NCBI RefSeq assembly: GCF_025244905.1
Contig: NZ_CP104285.1
Span: forward strand, 3,844,001 to 3,908,000
Length of the DNA: 64,000 nt
Direction: 5' to 3'
Source: Enterobacter mori
GTDB lineage: Bacteria; Pseudomonadota; Gammaproteobacteria; Enterobacterales; Enterobacteriaceae
Notes under the pieces: generated by a model
Told to the model about the DNA's origin: nothing
Seen by the model: only the letters and a program-made list of their open reading frames with translations
Database searches by the model: none
In this document: piece by piece, positions 18,442 to 28,686 of the stretch
Position numbering within the stretch: position 1 is the first letter of the stretch
How the letters are laid out: the number at the start of each line of letters is the position of its first letter
Program-made: the position numbers and the translations under genes

Positions 18442-19389
18442 ATGATCAAGCTCGGCATCGTGATGGACCCCATCGCAAACATTAACATCAAGAAAGACTC
18501 CAGCTTCGCCATGCTGCTGGAAGCGCAGCGTCGCGGCTATGAACTCCACTATATGGAGATGAACGATCTTTACCTGATCAACGGTGAAGCGCGCGCACGC
18601 ACCCGCATCGTTAACGTCGAGCAGAACTACGACAAATGGTACGAATTCGGCACCGAGCAGGACATTGCCCTGGCCGACCTCAACGTTATCCTGATGCGTA
18701 AAGATCCGCCGTTCGACACCGAATACATTTACAGCACCTATATTCTCGAACGCGCTGAAGAGAAAGGCACGCTGATCGTCAACAAGCCGCAGAGTCTGCG
18801 CGACTGTAATGAGAAACTCTACACCGCCTGGTTCTCTGACCTGACGCCGGAAACGCTGGTTACCCGCAGCAAGACGCAGCTGAAAGAATTCTGGCAGAAG
18901 CACGGTGATATCATCATGAAACCGCTGGACGGCATGGGCGGCGCGTCGATTTTCCGCGTGAAAGAAGGCGACCCGAACATTGGCGTGATTGCCGAAACCC
19001 TGACCGAGCTGGGCACGCGTTACTGCATGGCGCAGAACTATATTCCGGCGATCAAAGACGGCGATAAGCGCGTGCTGGTGGTAGATGGCGAACCGGTACC
19101 TTACTGCCTTGCGCGTATTCCTCAGGGCGGCGAAACCCGCGGTAATCTGGCCGCCGGTGGCCGTGGAGAACCCCGTCCGCTGACCGAAAGTGACTGGGAA
19201 ATTGCCCGCCGCGTCGGCCCTACGCTGAAAGCCAAAGGCCTGATCTTCGTTGGGCTGGATATCATCGGCGATCGCCTGACCGAAGTGAACGTCACCAGCC
19301 CGACCTGCATCCGTGAAATCGAAGCGGAGTTCCCGATCTCGATCACCGGAATGTTGATGGACGCTATCGAAAAACGTTTACAGAAATAA
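18442..19389 (+). CDS. gshB: glutathione synthetase
   Basis: A 315-residue ATP-grasp enzyme that adds glycine to gamma-glutamylcysteine. Conserved parts include [15 protein letters not shown] (ATP binding), [19 protein letters not shown] (the flexible catalytic loop) and [20 protein letters not shown] (metal ligands). The start follows GGAGAAG and matches the E. coli protein. A good terminator follows at 19395-19431. Glutathione made here is also a substrate of the Gss enzyme encoded at 58367. Confidence 0.97.
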   Translation: MIKLGIVMDPIANINIKKDSSFAMLLEAQRRGYELHYMEMNDLYLINGEARARTRIVNVEQNYDKWYEFGTEQDIALADLNVILMRKDPPFDTEYIYSTYILERAEEKGTLIVNKPQSLRDCNEKLYTAWFSDLTPETLVTRSKTQLKEFWQKHGDIIMKPLDGMGGASIFRVKEGDPNIGVIAETLTELGTRYCMAQNYIPAIKDGDKRVLVVDGEPVPYCLARIPQGGETRGNLAAGGRGEPRPLTESDWEIARRVGPTLKAKGLIFVGLDIIGDRLTEVNVTSPTCIREIEAEFPISITGMLMDAIEKRLQK

Positions 19390-19394
19390 TCTGT

Positions 19395-19438
19395 GACAGC
19401 GCCCAGGTTTATCCCCATACTGGGCGCTGTCGCTTTTT
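19395..19438 (+). terminator. gshB terminator
   Basis: A 12-pair stem GACAGCGCCCAG / CTGGGCGCTGTC around a 13-base loop, followed by GCTTTTT. Confidence 0.85.
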
Positions 19439-19463
19439 AAACCAGGAAACAGTACCTCTGACA

Positions 19464-20024
19464 ATGAATTTACAGCATCACTTTCTTATTGCCATGCCTG
19501 CTCTCCAGGATCCGATTTTCCGCCGCGCCGTAGTTTATATTTGCGAATACAACGAAGACGGTGCGATGGGGATTATCATCAACAAGCCGCTGGAAAACCT
19601 GCAAGTTGAAGGAATTCTGGACAAGCTGAAAATTACCGCTGAAGCGCGTCTGCCGGAGATCCGTCTCGATAAACCGGTGATGCTGGGTGGCCCGCTCGCT
19701 GAAGATCGTGGTTTTATCCTGCATACGCCGCCTGTCTTCTCTTCCAGCATTCGTATCTCCGACAACACCGTTGTCACGACCTCTCGCGACGTGCTTGAAA
19801 CGCTGGGCACTGCCGAGCAGCCTTCCGAAGTGCTTGTCGCGCTGGGTTACTCCTCGTGGGAGAAAGGCCAGCTTGAGCAAGAGATTCTGGATAACGCGTG
19901 GCTGACCGCACCTGCAGATATGAACATCCTGTTTAAAACGCCTATCGCCGATCGCTGGCGTGATGCAGCAAAGCTAATTGGGATTGATATTCTGACCATG
20001 CCAGGCGTAGCGGGGCACGCGTAA
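19464..20024 (+). CDS. yqgE: YqgE/AlgH family protein (UPF0301)
   Basis: A 186-residue cytoplasmic protein of the YqgE/AlgH family, one residue shorter than E. coli YqgE. Family hallmarks are the N-terminal [37 protein letters not shown] and [16 protein letters not shown]. The biochemical role is unknown. Its stop overlaps the ruvX start by one base (TAATG), so the two are coupled. Confidence 0.95.
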   Translation: MNLQHHFLIAMPALQDPIFRRAVVYICEYNEDGAMGIIINKPLENLQVEGILDKLKITAEARLPEIRLDKPVMLGGPLAEDRGFILHTPPVFSSSIRISDNTVVTTSRDVLETLGTAEQPSEVLVALGYSSWEKGQLEQEILDNAWLTAPADMNILFKTPIADRWRDAAKLIGIDILTMPGVAGHA

Positions 20025-20440
20025 TGAGCGGAACGCTTCTGGCCTTCGATTTTGGCACCAAAAGCATCGGCGTCGCCGTGGGCCAGCGCATCACAGGCAC
20101 GGCACGCCCGTTGACGGCGCTCAAGGCCAATGACGGCACGCCTGACTGGAACCTTATCGAGCGTCTGCTCAAAGAGTGGCAGCCGGACGACGTGATTGTG
20201 GGCTTGCCGCTGAACATGGACGGCACCGAACAGCCGCTCACCGCCCGCGCGCGTAAGTTCGCCAACAAAATTCACGGTCGCTTTGGCGTGTCTGTGAAGC
20301 TGCACGATGAGCGTCTGAGTACCGTCGAAGCGCGCGCAGGCCTGTTTGAGCACGGTGGCTTCCGGGCGCTGAACAAAGGCAGCGTCGACTCCGCCTCGGC
20401 CGTCATCATTCTCGAAAGCTATTTCGAACAAGGTTACTGA
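20024..20440 (+). CDS. ruvX: putative Holliday junction resolvase / pre-16S rRNA nuclease YqgF
   Basis: A 138-residue RNase H-fold protein of the YqgF family, E. coli length. The catalytic acidic positions are visible: Asp8 in [12 protein letters not shown], then [11 protein letters not shown] and the C-terminal [16 protein letters not shown]. In E. coli this protein is essential and takes part in 16S rRNA 5'-end maturation. It is coupled to yqgE and converges with yggR. Confidence 0.95.
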   Translation: MSGTLLAFDFGTKSIGVAVGQRITGTARPLTALKANDGTPDWNLIERLLKEWQPDDVIVGLPLNMDGTEQPLTARARKFANKIHGRFGVSVKLHDERLSTVEARAGLFEHGGFRALNKGSVDSASAVIILESYFEQGY

Positions 20441-20450
20441 GCGCCGGGGC

Positions 20451-21431
20451 CTATAGCCGCCCCTGCGCCCGCCTTTCCGCCAGACTCTGCTCAAAGTTCT
20501 GCATTCCCGCCTGCTGACCGGTTTGTATGATGCCGGGTAATTGCCACGTTTTCCCTTCGCGGATGAGATTCGCCGCCGCCGGGGTGTTCACCAGCAGTTC
20601 ATACAGCGCCACGCGCCCGCCCTGTACATCCTTAAGCAATTTTTGTGCCAGTACAGCGCGCAGGCTGCCTGCCAGCTGGTTACGCACAGGATCTTTCTCA
20701 TGCGCCGGGAAGGTATCCACCAGCCGTTCTATCGCCTGCGAAGCGCCGCGCGTGTGCAGCGTTGCCAGCACCAAATGGCCAGTTTCTGCCGCCGTCAGCG
20801 CCAGGCGGATCGTTTCGCTGTCGCGCAACTCTCCCAGCAGGATGACATCCGGATCTTCGCGCAGCGCACTGCGCAGCGCCTCGGCAAAGGAGAGACTGTG
20901 CTGACCAATCTCCCGCTGCTGTATCAGGCAGCGTTCGCTCTGGTACATAAACTCCACAGGATCTTCGAGCGTCAGAATATGGCCGTCAGTGTGATGATTG
21001 AGAAAATCCACCATTGCTGCAAGCGTTGTGGACTTTCCGCTACCGGTCGCGCCCGTCACCAGAATCAACCCGCTGTCGCTGGAGAGCAGCTCCGGGATAG
21101 CCCTGGGCACACCCAGTGCAGAAAGCTGCGGGCACGCGAGCGGCAACAGCCGCAAGGTGATCGACACACCCTTCATATGCGTAAACGCACTGGCGCGAAG
21201 ACGCTGATTGCCTGTGAGCGTGACGGCAAAGTCTACCTGTCCGTTTGCCCACCACGCGCCCTGCTGTTCATCGTTGAGCCAGGTTTTTAATAGCGCCTCC
21301 ACGTCGGGGGCAGGAAAGGGAGCCGGTTCAAGGCGGCCTAATCTGCGCCAGCGCGGCGGTGAATCACTGCACAGGTGTAGATCGGAGACGTTATGCTTTA
21401 CACTAAGGGCCACAATTTCTTCCACATCCAT
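20451..21431 (-). CDS. yggR: PilT-like ATPase YggR
   Basis: A 326-residue secretion/retraction ATPase related to PilT. Walker A GATGSGKSTT lies near residues 126-135, and the Asp box (ILTLEDPVEF), Walker B-like DVILLGELRD and His box TGHLVLATLHTRGA follow in order. No pilus genes are nearby in this window, so its partner is elsewhere or lost. It diverges from yggS across only 17 bases. Confidence 0.93.
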   Translation of the reverse strand: MDVEEIVALSVKHNVSDLHLCSDSPPRWRRLGRLEPAPFPAPDVEALLKTWLNDEQQGAWWANGQVDFAVTLTGNQRLRASAFTHMKGVSITLRLLPLACPQLSALGVPRAIPELLSSDSGLILVTGATGSGKSTTLAAMVDFLNHHTDGHILTLEDPVEFMYQSERCLIQQREIGQHSLSFAEALRSALREDPDVILLGELRDSETIRLALTAAETGHLVLATLHTRGASQAIERLVDTFPAHEKDPVRNQLAGSLRAVLAQKLLKDVQGGRVALYELLVNTPAAANLIREGKTWQLPGIIQTGQQAGMQNFEQSLAERRAQGRL

Positions 21432-21448
21432 AGACTACTCCTCGGAAA

Positions 21449-22150
21449 ATGAACGACATTGCGCATAACCTGGCACAGGTCCGGGACAAAATCTCAGCCG
21501 CTGCAACGCGTTGCGGCCGTGCTTCAGAAGAAATTACCCTGCTTGCAGTCAGCAAAACTAAGCCTGCGAGCGCCATCGCAGAAGCGATAGCGGCAGGTCA
21601 CCAGGCGTTTGGCGAAAACTACGTGCAGGAAGGCGTGGATAAAATTCGCTACTTCCAGGATCAGGGGAATTCGGATCTGCAGTGGCACTTTATCGGCCCG
21701 CTGCAGTCGAACAAAAGCCGTCTGGTGGCAGAGCATTTCGACTGGTGCCATACCGTTGACCGACTGCGCATTGCCACCCGTATGAACGACCAGCGGCCCG
21801 CAGAGATGCCCGCGCTTAACGTGCTGATTCAAATAAACATTAGCGACGAAAACAGCAAGTCCGGCATTGCGCTGAGCGAGCTGGATGCACTGGCAGAAGA
21901 AGTGGCCGCCCTGCCGCGTTTAACCCTGCGCGGGCTGATGGCAATTCCGGCGCCTGAGTCAAGTTATGAAAGGCAGTTTGCTGTGGCACAGGAAATGGCT
22001 GTAGCATTTGAGGCGCTTAAAGCGCGCTATGAAACGGTAGACACGCTTTCACTGGGCATGTCGGATGATATGGAAGCCGCCATCGCGGCAGGCAGCACTA
22101 TGGTGCGCATCGGCACGGCAATTTTCGGTGCGCGCGACTACTCAAAATAA
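21449..22150 (+). CDS. yggS: pyridoxal phosphate homeostasis protein
   Basis: A 233-residue PLP-binding protein of the YggS/PROSC family with an alanine-racemase-like barrel. The PLP lysine is in LLAVSKTKP (about residue 36), and GMSDDMEAAIAAGSTMVRIGTAIFG binds the phosphate. It controls free PLP and amino acid balance rather than catalysing a turnover reaction. First gene of a rightward run yggS-yggT-yggU-rdgB-hemW. Confidence 0.95.
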   Translation: MNDIAHNLAQVRDKISAAATRCGRASEEITLLAVSKTKPASAIAEAIAAGHQAFGENYVQEGVDKIRYFQDQGNSDLQWHFIGPLQSNKSRLVAEHFDWCHTVDRLRIATRMNDQRPAEMPALNVLIQINISDENSKSGIALSELDALAEEVAALPRLTLRGLMAIPAPESSYERQFAVAQEMAVAFEALKARYETVDTLSLGMSDDMEAAIAAGSTMVRIGTAIFGARDYSK

Positions 22151-22171
22151 TAAGGAAACCTGAGGAACGCC

Positions 22172-22738
22172 ATGAAGACGTTGACTTTCCTGCTCTCAAC
22201 GGTGCTTGAGCTGTATACGATGGCGCTTTTACTGCGCGTCTGGATGCAGTGGGCCCGCTGTGATTTTTACAATCCGTTCTCGCAGTTTGTCGTGAAAATC
22301 ACGCAACCTGTTGTCGGGCCGCTGCGCCGTATTATCCCGGCAATGGGTCCCATCGACAGTTCGTCTCTGCTGGTGGCGTTTATTCTGAGCGTTATCAAAG
22401 CGATCGTGCTGTTTATGGTCATCACCTTCCAGCCGATTATCTGGATTGCTGCGGTCCTGATCCTGGTCAAAACCGTCGGCTTGCTGATCTTCTGGGTGCT
22501 GCTGGTGATGGCGATCATGAGCTGGGTAAGCCAGGGCCGTAGTCCGGTGGAGTATGCTTTGATTCAGCTGGCCGAGCCGCTGCTACGTCCGATCCGTAAC
22601 CTGCTTCCGTCTATGGGCGGTATCGATTTTTCTCCGATGATCCTGGTTCTGCTGCTGTATGTGGTCAACATGGGGATCGCTGAGCTGTTACAGTCCACGG
22701 GCAACATGCTGCTGCCGGGGCTGTGGATGGCGCTATGA
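22172..22738 (+). CDS. yggT: YggT-family inner membrane protein
   Basis: A 188-residue membrane protein made of two YggT modules, each with two hydrophobic helices and the conserved segment P-[LI]-R-R/N ([18 protein letters not shown] and [18 protein letters not shown]). E. coli YggT has the same layout and length. Function is not established. It overlaps yggU by 4 bases. Confidence 0.93.
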   Translation: MKTLTFLLSTVLELYTMALLLRVWMQWARCDFYNPFSQFVVKITQPVVGPLRRIIPAMGPIDSSSLLVAFILSVIKAIVLFMVITFQPIIWIAAVLILVKTVGLLIFWVLLVMAIMSWVSQGRSPVEYALIQLAEPLLRPIRNLLPSMGGIDFSPMILVLLLYVVNMGIAELLQSTGNMLLPGLWMAL

Positions 22739-23031
22739 GTGCAGTAAGCACCTGCGCTGACGGGCTGGTTTTGCGGCTGTATATTCAGCCCAAAGCCAGC
22801 CGTGACAGTATTGTTGGGCTGCATGGCGACGAGTTGAAAGTCGCCATCACTGCCCCGCCGGTTGACGGCCAGGCGAATGCGCATCTGACCAAATATCTGG
22901 CTAAACAGTTTCGCGTCGCTAAAAGCCAGGTCATCATTGAGAAAGGTGAACTTGGCCGGCATAAACAGGTAAAAATCCTTAACCCGCAATCTATCCCGAC
23001 GGAAGTCGCGGCTCTGAAAGAACAGGACTAA
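22735..23031 (+). CDS. yggU: DUF167 family protein YggU
   Basis: A 98-residue small soluble protein. The DUF167 core [10 protein letters not shown] and [12 protein letters not shown] is clear. I chose the ATG overlapping the yggT stop as ATGA; an in-frame ATG four codons upstream is possible. No biochemical function is known. Confidence 0.92.
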   Translation: MSAVSTCADGLVLRLYIQPKASRDSIVGLHGDELKVAITAPPVDGQANAHLTKYLAKQFRVAKSQVIIEKGELGRHKQVKILNPQSIPTEVAALKEQD

Positions 23032-23034
23032 ACC

Positions 23035-23628
23035 ATGCAGAAAGTTGTTCTCGCGACCGGCAACGCCGGTAAAGTGCGCGAGCTGGCCTCGCTATTAAAT
23101 GATTTTGGTCTGGACGTGGTCGCCCAGACCGATCTTGGCGTGGAGTCCGCCGAAGAGACGGGGCTGACGTTTATTGAAAACGCGATCCTGAAGGCGCGCC
23201 ACGCTGCGCAGATTACCGGCCTGCCCGCGATTGCTGACGACTCCGGCCTGGCCGTGGATTTTCTCGGCGGTGCGCCGGGGATTTACTCCGCGCGCTATTC
23301 CGGCGTTGACGCCACCGACCAGCAGAATCTGGAAAAGCTGCTTGTCGCCCTGAAAGATGTACCGGACGAACAGCGCACCGCGCAGTTCCACTGCGTACTG
23401 GTTTATATGCGTCATGCGGAAGACCCGACGCCTATCGTCTGCCACGGCAGTTGGCCGGGCGTGATTACCCGTGAAGCAACTGGCAACGGCGGCTTTGGCT
23501 ACGACCCGATTTTCTTTGTCCCGACCGAGGGCAAAACCGCTGCGGAACTGACCCGCGAAGAGAAAAGCGCGATCTCCCACCGTGGGCGCGCGCTGAAACT
23601 GTTACTGGAAGCACTGCGTAATGGCTAA
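23035..23628 (+). CDS. rdgB: XTP/dITP pyrophosphatase
   Basis: A 197-residue Ham1/RdgB-family nucleotide house-cleaning enzyme that hydrolyses dITP, XTP and dHAPTP to monophosphates, keeping them out of DNA. Motifs: [12 protein letters not shown] (substrate loop), [24 protein letters not shown] and [13 protein letters not shown]. coli length. It overlaps hemW by 8 bases. Confidence 0.96.
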   Translation: MQKVVLATGNAGKVRELASLLNDFGLDVVAQTDLGVESAEETGLTFIENAILKARHAAQITGLPAIADDSGLAVDFLGGAPGIYSARYSGVDATDQQNLEKLLVALKDVPDEQRTAQFHCVLVYMRHAEDPTPIVCHGSWPGVITREATGNGGFGYDPIFFVPTEGKTAAELTREEKSAISHRGRALKLLLEALRNG

Positions 23629-24763
23629 TTTGCCACCTCTGAGTCTGTATATTCACATCCCGTGGTGTGTGCAGAAATGCCCGTACTGCGATTTCAACTC
23701 GCACGCGCTGAAGGGCGAAGTGCCGCACGATGATTACGTTGCGCATCTGCTGGCCGACCTGGACGCCGATGTCGCTTACGCACAGGGACGTGAAGTGAAG
23801 ACCATTTTCATTGGTGGCGGTACGCCGAGCCTGCTTTCAGGCCCGGCGATGCAGACGCTGCTGGACGGCGTGCGTGCGCGCCTGAAACTGGCGGCGGATG
23901 CTGAAATTACGATGGAAGCCAACCCCGGCACCGTTGAGGCCGACCGTTTTGTCGACTATCAGCGTGCGGGCGTGAACCGCATCTCCATCGGTGTGCAGAG
24001 CTTTAGCGAGCCAAAGCTGAAGCGTCTGGGGCGCATCCACGGCCCGGAAGAGGCAAAGCGCGCGGCGAACCTGGCAACGGGGCTTGGGCTGCGCAGCTTT
24101 AACCTCGACCTGATGCACGGCCTGCCGGATCAGTCGCTCGAAGAAGCGCTGGACGATTTGCGCCAGGCGATCGAACTGAACCCGCCGCACCTGTCGTGGT
24201 ATCAGCTCACCATCGAGCCCAACACCCTGTTTGGTTCCCGCCCACCGGTGCTGCCGGACGACGACGCGCTGTGGGATATCTTCGAGCAGGGCCACCAGCT
24301 TTTGACCGCGGCGGGGTATCAGCAATACGAAACGTCGGCGTATGCGAAGCCGGGCTATCAGTGTCAGCACAACCTGAACTACTGGCGCTTTGGCGACTAT
24401 CTGGGCATTGGCTGCGGCGCGCACGGCAAGGTGACCTTCCCGGACGGGCGCATCCTGCGTACCGCTAAAACCCGACATCCGCGCGGGTATATGGAAGGCC
24501 GCTATCTTGAGCGTCAGCACGACGTTGAGGCCGCGGATAAGCCGTTTGAGTTCTTCATGAACCGCTTCCGTCTGCTGGAGGCCGCGCCGCGCGCGGAGTT
24601 TGCGCTGTACACCGGGCTGCCGGAGTCGGTGATTCGCCCGCAGATCGACGAGGCGCTGGCGCAGGGGTACCTGACCGAGTGCGATGCGTACTGGCAGATC
24701 ACCGAGCACGGCAAGCTGTTCTTAAACTCCCTTCTTGAGCTGTTCCTCGCCGAAGATTCCTGA
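23621..24763 (+). CDS. hemW: heme chaperone HemW, radical SAM family
   Basis: A 380-residue radical SAM protein with the CxxxCxxC cluster motif [12 protein letters not shown] near the N-terminus and the family segments [10 protein letters not shown] and [19 protein letters not shown]. It resembles oxygen-independent coproporphyrinogen oxidase, but the HemW subfamily binds heme and delivers it to proteins. It ends the yggS operon. In K-12 yggM and ansB come next; here a different gene follows. Confidence 0.95.
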   Translation: MANLPPLSLYIHIPWCVQKCPYCDFNSHALKGEVPHDDYVAHLLADLDADVAYAQGREVKTIFIGGGTPSLLSGPAMQTLLDGVRARLKLAADAEITMEANPGTVEADRFVDYQRAGVNRISIGVQSFSEPKLKRLGRIHGPEEAKRAANLATGLGLRSFNLDLMHGLPDQSLEEALDDLRQAIELNPPHLSWYQLTIEPNTLFGSRPPVLPDDDALWDIFEQGHQLLTAAGYQQYETSAYAKPGYQCQHNLNYWRFGDYLGIGCGAHGKVTFPDGRILRTAKTRHPRGYMEGRYLERQHDVEAADKPFEFFMNRFRLLEAAPRAEFALYTGLPESVIRPQIDEALAQGYLTECDAYWQITEHGKLFLNSLLELFLAEDS

Positions 24764-24826
24764 AGGCTGATTCAGGATTTTGCATCCCGTTCTGCCGGCT
24801 GAGGGAAAGGCTGGCAGAGTGTGGGG

Positions 24827-25189
24827 ATGGAAATTACTCGCTCATATGCAAAAAAGCTCAGACGCGAACTGACAACGGAAGAAAGGCGGCTTTGGTATTT
24901 ATTGCGCAGCCGCCGTTTCGAAAATTATAAATTTCGTCGACAACATCCGGTAGGAAACTACGTTCTGGATTTCGCCTGCTGCGAAACACGTCTGGCAGTT
25001 GAACTTGATGGCGGACAGCATGATGAAAATCAGGAATACGATCGTCAAAGGACGTTGTGGTTAAACCAAAAGGGCTGGCACGTTATTCGATTCTGGAACA
25101 ACGAACTCTGGGATAACGAAGAGGGGGTGTTAGAAAGGATCCTTGAAACGCTGCAAGCGCTGCAACCCTCACCCCGGCCCTCTCCCTGA
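24827..25189 (+). CDS. DUF559 (Vsr-like) endonuclease-domain protein
   Basis: A 120-residue protein with a PD-(D/E)XK-type core related to very short patch repair endonucleases: RRELTTEERRLWYLLRSRR, FRRQHPVGNYVLDFAC, then AVELDGGQHD and VIRFWNNELWDN. Proteins like this are widespread in enterobacteria (YcjD type), with no known function. The last residues (PSPRPSP) and the stop codon are encoded by the flanking repeat element, so the natural C-terminus may have been altered. A GTG two codons upstream is an alternative start. Confidence 0.8.
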   Translation: MEITRSYAKKLRRELTTEERRLWYLLRSRRFENYKFRRQHPVGNYVLDFACCETRLAVELDGGQHDENQEYDRQRTLWLNQKGWHVIRFWNNELWDNEEGVLERILETLQALQPSPRPSP

Positions 25190-25339
25190 AAGGGAGAGGG
25201 AGCAAACCATCCCCTCGCCCCTTTAGGGAAAGGGTTAAGGTGAGGGCGCAAACTATTCACTCGCCCCTTTAGGGAAAGGGTTAAGGTGAGGGAGCAAACT
25301 ATTCCCTCGCCCCTTTGGGGAGAGGGTTAGGGTGAGGGG
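25166..25339. repeat. CCCTCACCC-type repeat block with three tandem units, copy 2
   Basis: A hairpin CCCTCTCCCT-GAA-AGGGAGAGGG is followed by three tandem units of about 50 bases. Each contains CTCGCCCCTTT-RGGGRAAGGGTTARGGTGAGGG, and they are separated by GCAAACTATTC. It is the same family as copies at 10583, 29884 and 41488, here expanded. It forms the 3' end of the DUF559 gene and ends 17 bases before yggN. Confidence 0.85.
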
Positions 25340-25356
25340 CCCAGCGCGCAGAGCTC

Positions 25357-26073
25357 TTACTTCAGCGTCCCCACCAGCGCCTTACGGCTATCCTCCAGCG
25401 ACACCACGCGTTTACACACGTCTTTGCCGAACTGCTGGAAATCGTCTTCCTGGTTTTTCCACTCGTTCTGAATTGAGGTCTGCAAGCCGCCAAGGCTACC
25501 CAGCACGCCCTGCAGCGGGTTACCGCCGCCTTTCAGCACGGCTTTCGCCCCCATCTCATTGATGCTGTCCTGCAGGATGCCGCCCATCGCCTGATTCACC
25601 AGCTGCTGCCCGTCAGCACGGACCTGATCAATCGCCTTGTAGTGGAACGTCAGACCATCGGTACGATTCTCGATAATCCGGTTCATCTGTTCTTTCAGCT
25701 GCTTGTCCAGCTTCGTCAGGCGGGTGCGCATATTGCTGCTCTCACCCACTTCTTTGGTGATGATCTTATCCAGCGCGACGCGGCTTTTCTCAACGCGGGT
25801 CAGCGCGCCGTCGTTAATCCACGGCAGTGCGGTACGCAGTTCGGCCTGGTAATCCTTCGCCTGCTCGCGCTGGGCGGCAGTCAGGTTCTGCGGCTTGCCG
25901 TTAAACGTCACGTTGCCATCCGGCGTAATCACCAGATTGCCGTTCTCGCCTTTAACCTGCACGGTTTGCGGGCTTAACACCACGTCGTCACGCGGGGTGA
26001 CGCTACATTTATACTCCGCATGGGCGGTGGATCCGATTGCCAGTAAAGCAACCGCCAGCAACGTTTTGCGCAT
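25357..26073 (-). CDS. yggN: periplasmic DUF2884 protein YggN
   Basis: A 238-residue secreted protein with signal peptide MRKTLLAVALLAIGSTAHA (cleavage after residue 19). It is one residue shorter than E. coli YggN. The rest is helical and polar, with a single Cys early on. No enzymatic motif is visible and the function is unknown. The start chosen is the one that opens the signal peptide. It lies downstream of yggL, with a terminator hairpin between them. Confidence 0.92.
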   Translation of the reverse strand: MRKTLLAVALLAIGSTAHAEYKCSVTPRDDVVLSPQTVQVKGENGNLVITPDGNVTFNGKPQNLTAAQREQAKDYQAELRTALPWINDGALTRVEKSRVALDKIITKEVGESSNMRTRLTKLDKQLKEQMNRIIENRTDGLTFHYKAIDQVRADGQQLVNQAMGGILQDSINEMGAKAVLKGGGNPLQGVLGSLGGLQTSIQNEWKNQEDDFQQFGKDVCKRVVSLEDSRKALVGTLK

Positions 26074-26092
26074 CTTTAACACTCCCTCAGAC

Positions 26093-26117
26093 AAAATGGG
26101 CCAGCTAATGCTGGCCC
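26093..26117 (-). terminator. terminator after trmB-yggL
   Basis: Minus-strand stem GGGCCAGC-ATTA-GCTGGCCC followed by ATTTTGT, between yggL and yggN. It separates yggN from the trmB-yggL transcript. Confidence 0.7.
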
Positions 26118-26129
26118 TTGACTGCTTTA

Positions 26130-26456
26130 TTAGTCCCACCAAACGTCGAAAAGTTCGCTGATGCGGACATCTTCCAGTTTGTGGTCTTCAAGCCATTTGC
26201 TTACCAGCGCCTGATGTTCTTCGGTGCATTTACCGACTTCCTGGGTGCAGATCAGACCTTCCCACGCCAGATAGCCGCTACCGTCGAAGGCCAGCTTGTT
26301 TGGCTCGATCACATCATTGATGAACGCGTCAACGTCCTGATCGATCTGCTCAACGCTGGTGCCTTCCGGGAAACGCCAGGCAACAGAGAAGCCCACTTCC
26401 TGGAATTCTTCGATGTGCATCTTTTTACGCAGACGACGGCTACGATTCTTTGCCAT
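26130..26456 (-). CDS. yggL: YggL family protein (50S-associated)
   Basis: A 108-residue cytoplasmic protein, same length as E. coli YggL, with the basic start [20 protein letters not shown] and an acidic C-terminal half ending DVWWD. The start codon overlaps the trmB stop by one base. Reported to associate with the large ribosomal subunit in E. coli; no enzymatic motif is visible. Confidence 0.93.
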   Translation of the reverse strand: MAKNRSRRLRKKMHIEEFQEVGFSVAWRFPEGTSVEQIDQDVDAFINDVIEPNKLAFDGSGYLAWEGLICTQEVGKCTEEHQALVSKWLEDHKLEDVRISELFDVWWD

Positions 26457-27175
26457 TATTTCACCCTCTCGAACATTAAGTCCCATACACCGTGACCAAG
26501 ACGATGGCCACGCTGTTCAAATTTTGTCACCGGGCGTGAATCCGGACGCGGTACATAGTCGTTGCTTTCAGACTGGTTTTTATAGCCGTCCAGCGACGAC
26601 ATCACTTCCAGCATATGTTCCGCATAAGGTTCCCAGTCGGTCGCCATGTGGAAGACGCCGCCCAGTTTTAACTTACTTTTCAGCAGCTCGGCAAACGGTG
26701 CCTGAACGATACGGCGTTTATTATGACGTGCTTTGTGCCACGGGTCAGGGAAAAAGAGCTGAACCATGTTCAAAGAATTGTCAGGAATCATTTTGTGCAG
26801 CACTTCTACCGCGTCGTGACACATTACGCGCAGGTTCTCAACGCCCTCTTCGTGGGCCGTTGCCAGGCATGCACCGACGCCCGGCGAATGCACTTCAATG
26901 CCGAGGAAGTTCTGCTCCGGTCGCGCTTTCGCCATGGTCACCAGCGAGGTGCCCATACCAAAACCAATCTCCAGCGTCACAGGCGCTTCTCGACCAAACA
27001 GGTCGGCAAAGTCGACAGGCTGTTCAGTGAACTCAACGCCCATCACCGGCCAGTAGTTGTCCAGCGCGTGTTGCTGCCCTTTTGTCAGGCGGCCCTGACG
27101 GCGGACAAAGCTGCGAATACGGCGCAGCGGGCGACCGTTTTCATCAAATTCCGGTGAAATGACGTCGTTTTTCAT
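26456..27175 (-). CDS. trmB: tRNA (guanine-46-N7)-methyltransferase
   Basis: A 239-residue class I methyltransferase that makes m7G46 in tRNA. The S-adenosylmethionine loop [22 protein letters not shown] and the catalytic segment [15 protein letters not shown] are intact. I use the internal ATG that gives the E. coli N-terminus [11 protein letters not shown]. It is coupled to yggL and diverges from mutY. Confidence 0.96.
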   Translation of the reverse strand: MKNDVISPEFDENGRPLRRIRSFVRRQGRLTKGQQHALDNYWPVMGVEFTEQPVDFADLFGREAPVTLEIGFGMGTSLVTMAKARPEQNFLGIEVHSPGVGACLATAHEEGVENLRVMCHDAVEVLHKMIPDNSLNMVQLFFPDPWHKARHNKRRIVQAPFAELLKSKLKLGGVFHMATDWEPYAEHMLEVMSSLDGYKNQSESNDYVPRPDSRPVTKFEQRGHRLGHGVWDLMFERVK

Positions 27176-27319
27176 AAAAGAGTTGTCTGCTTGTGAGAGT
27201 GTTCGGGAAACGGGCATTATCCAAAGTTAAGGCTTCTATGCAAGCATGGGAAAGATCCGGTTTACAGCAGATTGACGCTGTGCTGCAATCTGCGTCCCTG
27301 ATTATGCGAATCGATGACC

Positions 27320-28372
27320 ATGCAAGCCTCTCAATTTTCAGCCCAGGTGCTGGACTGGTACGACAAATACGGGCGTAAAACCCTGCCCTGGCAAATTGAA
27401 AAAACGCCTTACAAAGTATGGCTCTCCGAGGTGATGTTGCAACAAACGCAGGTCGCCACGGTCATTCCTTACTTCGAGCGTTTTATGGCGCGCTTCCCGA
27501 CGGTGACCGATCTGGCAAACGCGCCATTAGACGAAGTGCTGCACCTGTGGACGGGCCTGGGCTACTACGCCCGCGCGCGTAATCTTCACAAGGCCGCACA
27601 GCAGGTCGCGACGCGCCATAACGGTAAATTCCCGGAAACCTTCGATGAGGTGGCCGATCTCCCCGGCGTCGGGCGCTCCACCGCGGGCGCAATCCTCTCC
27701 CTGTCGCTAGGCAAGCATTTCCCGATCCTCGACGGCAACGTGAAGCGCGTGCTGGCACGCTGCTATGCCGTCGACGGCTGGCCGGGTAAGAAAGACGTAG
27801 AAAAACGCCTTTGGGAGATCAGCGAAGCGGTTACCCCGGCGAAAGGGGTGGATCGTTTTAACCAGGCGATGATGGATCTCGGCGCGATGGTCTGCACGCG
27901 CTCAAAACCAAAATGCGAACTCTGCCCGGTGAATAATCTCTGCGTGGCGTATGCCAACCATTCGTGGGCGCAGTATCCCGGTAAGAAACCCAAACAGACG
28001 CTGCCGGAGCGCACCGGCTATATGCTGCTGATGCAGCACGGCGACGAAGTGTTCCTTGCCCAGCGTCCGCCAAGCGGTCTTTGGGGCGGTCTATACTGCT
28101 TCCCACAGTTTGAAAATGAAAATTTGCTGCGGGAGTGGCTTGAACAGCACGGGATTGCTGCCGATAACCTGACGCAGTTGACCGCGTTTCGCCACACCTT
28201 CAGCCATTTCCATCTTGATATTGTGCCCATGTGGCTTCCCGTGTCCTCATTCACCTCGTGCATGGATGAAGGCACCGCTCTCTGGTATAACTTAGCGCAA
28301 CCGCCTTCAGTCGGGCTGGCGGCTCCCGTGGAGCGCCTGTTACAACAATTACGTGTCGGTGCAATGGTTTAG
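27320..28372 (+). CDS. mutY: A/G-specific adenine DNA glycosylase
   Basis: A 350-residue base-excision repair enzyme that removes adenine opposite 8-oxoguanine. Catalytic Glu is in [10 protein letters not shown], the helix-hairpin-helix and catalytic Asp are in [13 protein letters not shown] and [11 protein letters not shown]. The [4Fe-4S] cysteines follow the C-x6-C-x2-C-x5-C pattern in [17 protein letters not shown]. The C-terminal NUDIX-like 8-oxoG recognition domain is complete. It is followed by yggX as in K-12. Confidence 0.97.
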   Translation: MQASQFSAQVLDWYDKYGRKTLPWQIEKTPYKVWLSEVMLQQTQVATVIPYFERFMARFPTVTDLANAPLDEVLHLWTGLGYYARARNLHKAAQQVATRHNGKFPETFDEVADLPGVGRSTAGAILSLSLGKHFPILDGNVKRVLARCYAVDGWPGKKDVEKRLWEISEAVTPAKGVDRFNQAMMDLGAMVCTRSKPKCELCPVNNLCVAYANHSWAQYPGKKPKQTLPERTGYMLLMQHGDEVFLAQRPPSGLWGGLYCFPQFENENLLREWLEQHGIAADNLTQLTAFRHTFSHFHLDIVPMWLPVSSFTSCMDEGTALWYNLAQPPSVGLAAPVERLLQQLRVGAMV

Positions 28373-28398
28373 CAGCGGCAAGAAAAAGAGGAATGAGT

Positions 28399-28671
28399 AT
28401 GGCCAGAACGATTTTTTGTACTTTCCTGCAGCGTGACGCTGAAGGCCAGGACTTCCAGCTTTATCCGGGCGAGCTGGGTAAGCGCATCTACAATGAAATC
28501 TCCAAAGAAGCCTGGGGACAGTGGCAGAAAAAGCAGACCATGCTGATCAACGAGAAAAAACTCAGCATGATGAACCCGGAACACCGCAAGCTGCTGGAGC
28601 AGGAGATGGTGAGCTTCCTGTTCGAAGGTAAAGACGTGCACATCGAAGGCTATACGCCACCGGAAAAATAA
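28399..28671 (+). CDS. yggX: oxidative damage protection protein YggX
   Basis: A 90-residue protein of the YggX family, thought to help iron trafficking to Fe-S clusters and protect them from oxidation. Conserved N-terminus [20 protein letters not shown] carries the single Cys at position 7. An ATG two codons upstream is also possible. It follows mutY, a [4Fe-4S] enzyme, by 26 bases and is probably co-transcribed. Confidence 0.95.
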   Translation: MARTIFCTFLQRDAEGQDFQLYPGELGKRIYNEISKEAWGQWQKKQTMLINEKKLSMMNPEHRKLLEQEMVSFLFEGKDVHIEGYTPPEK

Positions 28672-28686
28672 TATCGCGCCGCTGTT

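Noticed and set aside
25166..25339. Tandem repeat considered as a CRISPR array
   Set aside because: Spacers are nearly identical, repeats are palindromic throughout, only three units are present and no cas genes lie nearby.
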